A DNA stretch of 64,000 bases from Notolepis coatsorum (taxonomy: Eukaryota > Chordata > Actinopteri > Aulopiformes > Paralepididae): assembly GCA_963971535.1 (NCBI GenBank), contig OZ020591.1, positions 12,431,577-12,495,576 of the forward strand, written 5' to 3'. This document shows, piece after piece, positions 55,691 to 64,000 of the stretch. Within the stretch, counting starts at the first letter, position 1; each line of letters starts with the position of its first letter. The translations under genes and the position numbers were made by a program. The notes under the pieces were generated by a model, which was not told the origin of the DNA, did no database searches, and was given only the letters and a program-made list of their open reading frames with translations.

Positions 55691-57074
55691 ATGGGGAAAA
55701 AACATAAAATCTAGGTAGCCAGTTAATTTAGCATGAAAAACAATCATTCGTTTTGTCATATAACCCTAACTAACCTTACTGTCATGCATTTGTCCTAATA
55801 AACTAATCTACACTGTAGCACTCAACACTAATAAAACTAACCTACACTGTGGCACTCAACACTTTGATGAACATTGTTACTCAGCTGATAGAGTTGTGCC
55901 CTTTTTGATGTCCTGTCATACAGTGTCAGCTAAATGATCAATGTACGTGTATACCTTGTACATTTAGATAATTGTGTTTCAATTTTGTGGTTGATATTTT
56001 TGCAGTCATGGAAATTTATTAGTTGTTAAAAGAATAGTCTAAGGAATAGTCATGCATGTTATTGGTTATAAACAGAGAATAGAAGGAGGGGATTGTAAGT
56101 AGTTGTTTTCATCATTAATCTTTCATCTCGGGCACTTCTCTAATTCATGTGCCTCTTGAAAAGAGATGATGAAAACGACTGGTTAGTTATTGTTAGTATG
56201 GGAGTTAGGTAGATTTTCATAACTGCAAATTCATCACCGGTGTCTAATTCATGTTAATTAAGTGGTTCTCTGTTGCCATCCACCGCCAGGTGAGTTCATC
56301 AAGTCTGTGGTCACGAGTGTAGGCATTTGCATTGCTTTGTCTCCCAAGTGCCCACTCTGAAGAATTTACATGTGGGTATTTGGATGTAGATTTGTTCCAA
56401 ATGGTCAATCGATTGTCTCTCAGCTCTGCACTGTCTCTCGGTTGACATGCAAATTGTTGGATTTTCTGTCTTTTGTGATACAATTTGGGTGTAGTCATTC
56501 ACTGTTTTGCATCTCGCCTCAGAGCCAGATCTGTAAATACAAACACATGTTAATTTTCCACTCTTTTCTAAGACCATCTGAGTGGGTTCTCCTTGATTGT
56601 CTGTGAGCTTAACAAAACATCAGCTATTTCTCATCCATCCTGTCCTAGGATGTAATGATAGTGTTTATCATTTATCAATCATATCGCATATGTACACAAG
56701 CATCATATGAATGTGGAACCACACATTTTGAATCATGTTTAAAAATGTCTTACAATGGAAAGGGCTAGTTATCTTTCATTGGTTCTTTAGATAAACACAT
56801 TAACTCAAGTGAATATAACCTAAACATCTTACTTTTAAACATAATCTATGTTGTTTGTGTTCCAAGTTTTCAACATTGAAAGCTTATAAAGCCTAATCTA
56901 ACGCTGTTTATGTGGACTACAAGGTACGCCCACAGATGTATTATAATTCTGAAACAGACATTGTAATTAGCTTTATGTGACTTATAATGTGTAAATTAAA
57001 GCAACATAAACACTCAAGTGATCTGAGATAGTTGTAATTTGCTGTAACTGAGATGATAGTTGTGTATATGTATA
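55691..57074. other. Probable intron of the captured gene
   Basis: AT-rich, no TIRs or coding frames recognised. CACTCAACACTAATAAAACTAACCTACACTGT-type short duplication near 55805-55860. Confidence 0.4.
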
Positions 57075-57328
57075 GTTTCTACGTCAAATGACTCCCTTTT
57101 CTTGACTCCTTTTGTATCACAAACAGTACTGAATTTGCAAATCTGGTATGTCATAAATGTATAGTTGTAGCAGTACTGACTATCTGATGAATTGAAAATG
57201 GGGGACCCTGATGTAAACAAGACAACAGTCTTCCTCTGGTCTGCATCCCCTTAACAATTGTGTGTATTGAGCTGTACAGTATTGTACCCATTCTGCAATC
57301 TGTTAATAAAGTTTTCAATCAATCAATC
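57075..57328 (+). mobile_element. LINE 3' tail fragment inside the LTR unit
   Basis: CTACGTCAAATG … AATTGAAAATGGGGGACCCT … AATAAAGTTTTC plus (AATC)n, about 250 bp, same family as the 35.7-kb LINE. It lies antisense to the unit. Confidence 0.88.
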
Positions 57329-57360
57329 AAAGCATCTATATTTATGATTTTCATACTCAC

Positions 57361-57610
57361 CGGGGAAAGCTGCAATGTTCGGTTCGTTTCTCCGGTGGTC
57401 TGGGATAATGCAACTCGCATCTCGCCACCCCAGCTCAACATTTTCCAATGGCAGCGCGCACATACATATACAAATAAAACATATACTACAAGTGGATTTC
57501 ACGCACCTACGGCCTTGGGCACATTAAACTTTACGTTCGCCTATGGATAGTTTAATATAAAATCATAGCTTCACGGCGCGCATAGCGTGACGTCATCGCT
57601 CCATGCGACG
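57361..57610 (-). promoter_or_regulatory. Possible captured promoter and 5' UTR exon
   Basis: CpG-rich sequence with a perfect CRE palindrome TGACGTCA at 57588-57595, and on the minus strand a donor CCCCG/GTGAGTATG with the exon ending at 57361. This looks like the CpG-rich first exon of a host gene. No transcript evidence can be given. Confidence 0.4.
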
Positions 57611-58967
57611 TTCGTGCGTTCTCATTCGCCTCGGAAATAACGCTTTGCAATTCATACAGTATTTTTCCCACGAGCTCTCAATAGCCTGGAATTCCTATAC
57701 CAGCGTTTTGTTACCGAATGAGCGCGCCTGTGCATATGTGAAACATAAACAAACTGAAACGATAAAACTATACTTCCCCAAATGGTTGTTCCCGTGGGCC
57801 GGTTCCGGAAATTACTATCCTAATATGTCGCGTGAACTGCACTTCAATGTTATTACCTGAACTTCAATGTTATTCTCTATATAACGGTAATAGTCTCTCA
57901 ATGCTCGGCGCACGCAAATACAAACGAGACTTTAAACAGACAAAACAACAATAATACATATAAGCTAACGTGTGTGTATATCTGACTGTATTGGATCGCT
58001 GTACGTTTAGTCGGCCAACATCTGTTGCGACAAGGCATTTTTCCCTTGATTTAACTACACATCGTTATTAAAGTCATAACGACCGAACCTGACTTCGAAA
58101 TTTACCAGCGATATATTAGATTATATATACCTTTTAATCATACTCTCGGCCTCTTAACCCGCGACTAACGTCCTGTTTAATGTACTTTCCGCGACTGATG
58201 TCCCGTTTAATGTACATTTACGTACTCCCGGGACATCGCGTAATCATGTACTAACTAGGACATTGCGTGATCATCTTCCCGCTATCTGTATTGATCAATT
58301 GGTTAATTTTAATCCAAAATACATCGTTTTCAGGAATGGAAGAGATTGTGAGCTTAGTTTGAGGTTGAAACAATGAATATTATGACGCTACTCTGGTAAT
58401 TTCTAATTATGATTCCATCAGCTTCTCGGTCCTACTTCCCGCCTCTTTGCAAAGGAATCACAGAACGTTTTTAACAGAGTAGCGTTTTCAAGGATATCAC
58501 ATCATAATAAACTCACGTATCTTCTTTTGTTGCCTATATTTTTTAGTCTGCATCAGCTAGACTAGGGGTAGCAATCCAACAACCTGTACTGTGTGCCTTA
58601 GCTTTTGGTCGGCTCCGACTCGACCAGGAATAGCACTTCAACCTTTGTGCCTAAACTTTTGGGACTAGCACATATAACCCATCCTTTCAGAACCGCCTGA
58701 TAAGGACCCAGGTGCACGCGCACCCTGGTAACGATTCTCAATACAGATCAGATATATTAATGCACATTATTTTTACTCAGCCATGATCTCAATATTTGAC
58801 AACATTCTGTAATGTTCACCTGGCACAGAGAAAAGCGGGAAGATTTTAATTCCTTTCCATACATTTTTGGTCGACCAGTCTATATACTCACTTTTCTCTG
58901 TATAGATGAAACGATACAGCATGCCGGGAGGACGCAAAAAGTCTGTCACAAGTTCGTAGACGCCAAT
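57611..58967. other. Leader-side interior of the LTR unit
   Basis: No gag. On the minus strand GAGAAAAGTGAGTATA (about 58895) is a splice-donor-like site about 70 bases inside the unit, where a retroviral-type leader donor would lie. An internal repeat near 58165-58215 (CGCGACTAACGTCC / CGCGACTGATGTCC) is also seen. Confidence 0.35.
58940..58966 (-). other. Candidate primer binding site
   Basis: TGGCGTCTACGAACTTG begins two bases after the 5' LTR on the minus strand. The first seven bases would pair with a tRNA ending GACGCCA (tRNA-Asn-like, from memory). The rest does not clearly match, so this is weak. Confidence 0.35.
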
Positions 58968-59305
58968 TGTGGGATATTCGTAGATATCCTGATGAAGAAT
59001 GTGCTCAGTCAACCGAGGTTTGGATAATAACAAGGGTTTATTAACCAAACAGATAGATTACATAGAGAGAATGGCTGAGGGTTTCCCCCCAGGTGGTCAG
59101 CTGAAATTACCCAGGTAAGAAGCCTTGATTGTGGTCGGGAGGAGCCCTTTATAGTTCAACAAGGGGGGTGTGTGGTCCCATTTGATAGGTCAGATGGGGG
59201 GGAGGGGGTACAGGTTTGGGGACACAGGGGAGGGGGGTGATTCCACAGAGAGGGGGGGGGCACAGGTAAGGGGAACATATTTACATGAGGACATATTATA
59301 CCACA
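58968..59305 (-). repeat. 5' LTR of the 7.6-kb unit
   Basis: 338 bp, same ends and same length as the partner. TATA at plus 59147-59153 and AATAAA complement at 59037-59042. The element strand would be transcribed leftward from here. Confidence 0.92.
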
Positions 59306-62300
59306 AGGGATATGAGGACTGTGTGTAACTAGGAGAGATATGAGGACTGTTTGTGTGTGTAACTAGGAGGGATATGAGGACTGTGTGTAACTAGGAGGGA
59401 TATGAGGACTGTGTGTAACTAGGAGAGATATGAGGACTGTTTGTGTGTGTAACTAGGAGGGATATGAGGACTGTGTGTAACTAGGAGGGATATGATGACT
59501 GTGTGTAACTAGGAGAGATATGAGGACTGTGTGTAACTAGGAGGGATATGAGGACTGTGTGTAACTAGGAGGGATATGAGGACTGTTTGTGTGTGTAACT
59601 AGGAGGGATATGAGGACTGTTTGTGTAACTAGGAGGGATATGAGGACTGTGTGTAACTAGGATGGATATGAGGACTGTGTGTAACTAGGAGGGATATGAG
59701 GACTGTGTGTAACTAGGGGGGATATGAGGACTGTTTGTGTAACTAGGAGAGATATGAGGACTGTGTGTAACTAGGAGGGATATGAGGACTGTGTGTAACT
59801 AGGAGGGATATGAGGACTGCTTGTGTAACTAGGAGGGATATGAGGACTGTGTGTAACTAGGAGGGATATGAGGACTGTGTGTGTAACTAGGAGGGATATG
59901 AGGACTGTTTGTGTAACTAGGAGGGATATGAGGACTGTGTGTAACTATGAGGGATATGAGGACTGTGTGTAACTAGGAGGGATATGAGGACTGTGTGTAA
60001 CTAGGGGGGATATGAGGACTGTTTGTGTAACTAGGAGAGATATGAGGACTGTGTGTAACTAGGAGGGATATGAGGACTGTGTGTAACTAGGAGGGATATG
60101 AGGACTGTTTGTGTGTGTAACTAGGAGGGATATGAGGACTGTTTGTGTAACTAGGAGGGATATGAGGACTGTGTGTAACTAGGAGGGATATGATGACTGT
60201 GTGTGTAACTAGGAGGGATATGAGGACTGTGTGTAACTAGGAGAGATATGAGACTGTGTGTAACTAGGAGGGATATGAGGACTGTGTGTAACTAGGAGAG
60301 ATATGAGGACTGTGTGTAACTAGGAGGGATATGAGGACTGTGTGTAACTAGGAGAGATATGGGGACTGTTTGTGTGTGTAACTAGGAGGGATATGAGGAC
60401 TGTGTGTAACTAGGAGGGATATGAGGACTGTGTGTAACTAGGAGAGATATGAGGACTGTGTGTAACTAGGAGAGATATGAGGACTGTTTGTGTGTGTAAC
60501 TAGGAGGGGTATGAGGACTGTGTGTAACTAGGAGGGATATGATGACTGTGTGTAACTAGGAGAGATATGAGGATTGTGTGTGTGTAACTAGGAGAGATAT
60601 GAGGACTGTGTGTAACTAGGAGGGATATGAGGACTGTGTGTAACTAGGAGAGATATGAGGACTGTTTGTGTGTGTAACTAGGAGGGATATGAGGACTGTT
60701 TGTGTAACTAGGAGGGATATGAGGACTGTGTGTAACTAGGAGGGATATGAGGACTGTGTGTAACTAGGAGGGATATGAGGACTGTGTGTAACTAGGAGGG
60801 ATATGAGGACTGTGTGTAACTAGGAGAGATATGAGGACTGTTTGTGTGTGTAACTAGGAGGGATATGAGGACTGTTTGTGTAACTAGGAGGGATATGAGG
60901 ACTGTTTGTGTAACTAGGAGGGATATGAGGACTGTGTGTAACTATGAGGAATATGAGGACTGTGTGTAACTAGGAGGGATATGAGGACTGTGTGTAACTA
61001 GGAGGGATATGAGGACTGTGTGTAACTAGGAGGGATATGAGGACTGTGTGTAACTAGGAGAGATATGAGGACTGTTTGTGTGTGTAACTAGGAGGGATAT
61101 GAGGACTGTTTGTGTGTGTAACTAGGAGGGATATGAGGACTGTGTGTAACTAGGAGGGATATGATGACTGTGTGTAACTAGGAGAGATATGAGGACTGTG
61201 TGTGTGTAACTAGGAGAGATATGAGAAATGTGTGTAACTAGGAGGGATATGAGGACTGTGTGTAACTAGGAGAGATATGAGGCCTGTTTGTCTGTGTAAC
61301 TAGGAGGGATATGAGGACTGTTTGTGTAACTAGGAGGGATATGAGGACTGTGTGTAACTAGGAGGGATATGAGGACTGTGTGTGTGTAACTAGGAGAGAT
61401 ATGAGGACTGTGTGTAACTAGGAGGGATATGAGGACTGTGTGTAACTAGGAGAGATATGAGGACTGTTTGTGTGTGTAACTAGGAGGGATATGAGGACTG
61501 TTTGTGTAACTAGGAGGGATATGAGGACTGTTTGTGTAACTAGGAGGGATATGAGGACTGTGTGTAACTAGGAGGGATATGAGGACTGTGTGTAACTAGG
61601 AGGGATATGAGGACTGTGTGTAACTAGGAGGGATATGAGGACTGTTTGTGTAACTAGGAGAGATATGAGCACTGTGTGTAACTAGGAGGGATATGAGGAC
61701 TGTGTGTAACTAGGAGGGATATGAGGACTGTGTGTAACTAGGAGATATGATGACTATTTGTGTGTAACTAGGAGGGATATGAGGACTGTTTGTGTAACTA
61801 GGAGGGATATGAGGACTGTGTGTAACTAGGAGGGATATGAGGACTGTGTGTAACTAGGAGGGATATGAGGACTGTGTGTAACTAGGAGGGATATGAGGAC
61901 TGTGTGTAACTAGGAGATATATGAGGACTGTTTGTGTGTGTAACTAGGAGGGATATGAGGACTGTTTGTGTAACTAGGAGGGATATGAGGACTGTGTGTA
62001 ACTAGGAGGGATATGAGGACTGTGTGTGTGTAACTAGGAGAGATATGAGGACTGTGTGTAACTAGGAGGGATATGAGGACTGTGTGTAACTAGGAGAGAT
62101 ATGAGGACTGTTTGTGTGTGTAACTAGGAGGGATATGAGGACTGTTTGTGTAACTAGGAGGGATATAAGGACTTTGTGTAACTAGGAGGGATATGAGGAC
62201 TGTTTGTGTAACTATGAGGGATATGAGGACTGTATGTGTGTAACTAGGAGAGATATGATGACTGTGTCTAACTAGGAGGGATATGAGGACTGTTTGTGTA

Positions 62301-64000
62301 ACTAGGAGGGATATGAGGACTGTGTGTAACTAGGAGGGATATGATGACTGTGTGTAACTAGGAGGGATATGAGGACTGTGTGTAACTAGGAGGGATATGA
62401 GGACTGTGTGTAACTAGGAGGGATATGAGGACTGTGTGTAACTAGGAGGGATATGAGGACTGTTTGTGTAACTAGGAGAGATATGAGGACTGTGTGTAAC
62501 TAGGAGGGATATGATAACTGTGTGTAACTAGGAGGGATATGAGGACTGTGTGTGTAACTAGGAGATATGATGACTATTTGTGTGTAACTAGGAGGGATAT
62601 GAGGACTGTTTGTGTAACTAGGAGGGATATGAGGACTGTGTGTAACTAGGAGGGATATGAGGACTGTGTGTAACTAGGAGGGATATGAGGACTGTGTGTA
62701 ACTAGGAGGGATATGAGGACTGTGTGTAACTAGGGGATATATGAGGACTGTGTGTGTAACCAGGAGAGATGTGAGGACTGTTTGTGTGTAACTAGGAGGG
62801 ATATGAGGACTGTTTGTGTAACTAGGAGGGATATGAGGACTGTGTGTAACTAGGAGGGATATGAGGACTGTTTGTGTGTGTAAATAGGAGAGATATGAGG
62901 ACTGTGTGTGTGTAACTAGGAGGAATATGAGGACTGTGTGTGTGTGTAACTAGGAGAGATATGAGGACTGTGTGTAACTAGGAGAGATATGAGGACTGTG
63001 TGTAACTAGGAGGAATATGAGGACTGTGTGTGTAACTAGGACGGATATGAGGACTGTGTGTAACTAGGAGGGATATGAGGACTGTGTGTAACTAGGAGAG
63101 ATATAAGGACTTTGTGTAACTAGGAGGGATATGAGGACTGTTTGTGTAACTATGCGGGATATGAGGACTGTATGTGTGTAACTAGGAGAGATATGAGGAC
63201 TGTGTCTAACTAGGAGGGATATGAGGACTGTTTGTGTAACTAGGAGGGATATGAGGACTGTGTGTAACTAGGAGGGATATGATGACTGTGTGTAACTAGG
63301 AGGGATATGAGGACTGTGTGTAACTAGGAGGGATATGAGGACTGTGTGTGTAACTAGGAGGGATATGAGGACTGTTTGTGTAACTAGGAGGGATATGAGG
63401 ACTGTGTGTGTAACTAGGAGGGATATGAGGACTGTGTGTAACTAGGAGAGATATGAGGACTGTGTGTAACTAGGAGGGATATGAGGACTGTGTGTAACTA
63501 GGAGAGATATGAGGACTGTGTGTAACTAGGAGGGATATGAGGACTGTGTGTAACTAGGAGAGATATGATAACTGTGTGTAACTAGGAGGGATATGAGGAC
63601 TGTGTGTAACTAGGAGAGATATGAGGACTGTGTGTAACTAGGAGGGATATGAGGACTGTGTGTAACTAGGAGAGATATGAGGACTGTTTGTGTGTGTAAC
63701 TAGGAGGGATATGAGGACTGTGTGTAACTAGGAGGGATATGAGGACTGTGTGTAACTAGGAGAGATATGAGGACTGTGTGTAACTAGGAGGGATATGAGG
63801 ACTGTGTGTAACTAGGAGAGATATGAGGACTGTTTGTGTGTGTAACTAGGAGGGATATGAGGACTGTGTGTAACTAGGAGGGATATGAGGACTGTGTGTA
63901 ACTAGGAGAGATATGAGGATTGTGTGTAACTAGGAGAGATATGAGGACTGTTTGTGTAACTAGGAGGGATATGAGGACTGTGTGTAACTAGGAGGGATAT
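59306..64000. repeat. 28-bp minisatellite, right block
   Basis: Continues to the end of the window. Variant units reproduce the order seen in the central block: AGGAGGGGTATG at 43786 and 60502 and ATATGGGGACTG at 43641 and 60357 share the same offset of 16716, so a long block was duplicated before or around the insertion of the LTR unit. Confidence 0.97.

Larger units (their letters stand above)
51729..59305 (-). mobile_element. LTR-flanked unit carrying host-like exons, no gag/pol
   Basis: 7577 bp, bounded by 338-bp LTRs (51729-52066, 58968-59305) and a 4-bp duplication AGGG (51725-51728, 59306-59309) inside a minisatellite unit. The LTR is in minus orientation: a TATA box and AATAAA signal lie in the order expected of U3-R-U5, a candidate primer binding site starts two bases after the right LTR, and a purine tract precedes the left one. 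The 6.9 kb between holds no recognisable gag, protease or polymerase. It carries a C2H2 zinc-finger block, an Ig-like fragment, splice-donor-like sites and a LINE tail. Confidence 0.85.

Noticed and set aside
58773..59048. 91-codon minus-strand frame overlapping the LTR as a gag start
   Set aside because: No gag features, begins inside the LTR and contains a strong splice-donor-like site; more likely leader sequence.
39153..64000. CRISPR-like array
   Set aside because: There are direct repeats but no unique spacers. This is a eukaryotic minisatellite.

Overview
This is vertebrate, almost certainly teleost fish, nuclear DNA. The evidence is spliced coding exons, several non-LTR retrotransposon families, BEL/Pao and other LTR elements, hAT and piggyBac-type DNA transposons, tRNA-derived SINEs, long (CA)n and (GA)n tracts and very large minisatellites. 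There is no bacterial or organellar content. One assembly gap of 200 N lies at 38501-38700.

The only host gene I can recognise is on the minus strand: the 5' part of ARFGEF3 (BIG3/KIAA1244 family). Six coding exons join in phase into 182 codons beginning MEEILRKLQK: exon 1 34174-34090, exon 2 25546-25495, exon 3 23085-23004, exon 4 4603-4463, exon 5 4378-4310, exon 6 2854-2738. The gene continues off the left edge. Exon lengths and phases (85, 52, 82, 141, 69, 117 bp) fit without a stop. A short promoter-like stretch with ETS-, CRE- and CCAAT-like sites lies upstream of exon 1, and an old SINE sits directly behind it. The splice sites of exons 3 to 6 abut simple repeats or minisatellites.

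Intron 3 (4604-23003) is a nest of insertions. A 72-bp minisatellite that starts at the exon 3 splice donor was hit by two hAT elements (10461-11482 and 11563-21841, each with an exact 8-bp target duplication). The second contains a TIR element (11996-21647), which contains a SINE (12055-12554), a 6.0-kb BEL/Pao element with apparently identical LTRs and most of pol deleted (13076-19075), and a piggyBac-like MITE (20758-21596). Intron 1 holds a nearly intact hAT element with a ZBED-like transposase (28781-33549). Inside that is an alternating palindrome, and inside the palindrome a solo BEL-type LTR (31606-33039).

Right of the gene are a palindromic MITE, a 5'-truncated LINE (about 35655-38500) that runs into the gap, and then a 28-bp-period minisatellite with higher-order structure that fills most of 39153-64000. 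The array was invaded by an L2-type LINE (40388-43285) and by a 7.6-kb LTR-flanked unit (51729-59305). That unit has no visible gag or pol. It carries a degraded C2H2 zinc-finger coding block, an Ig-like coding fragment and several splice-site-like signals, all on the strand on which its LTRs read.

Most striking points: the LTR-flanked unit with host-like exons; a LINE-tail duplicate with a dense, one-directional cluster of T-to-C changes (A-to-G on the other strand) at 10599-10672; the BEL derivative with matching LTRs but no polymerase; and minisatellite units that repeat a splice-donor-like sequence next to exon 3.
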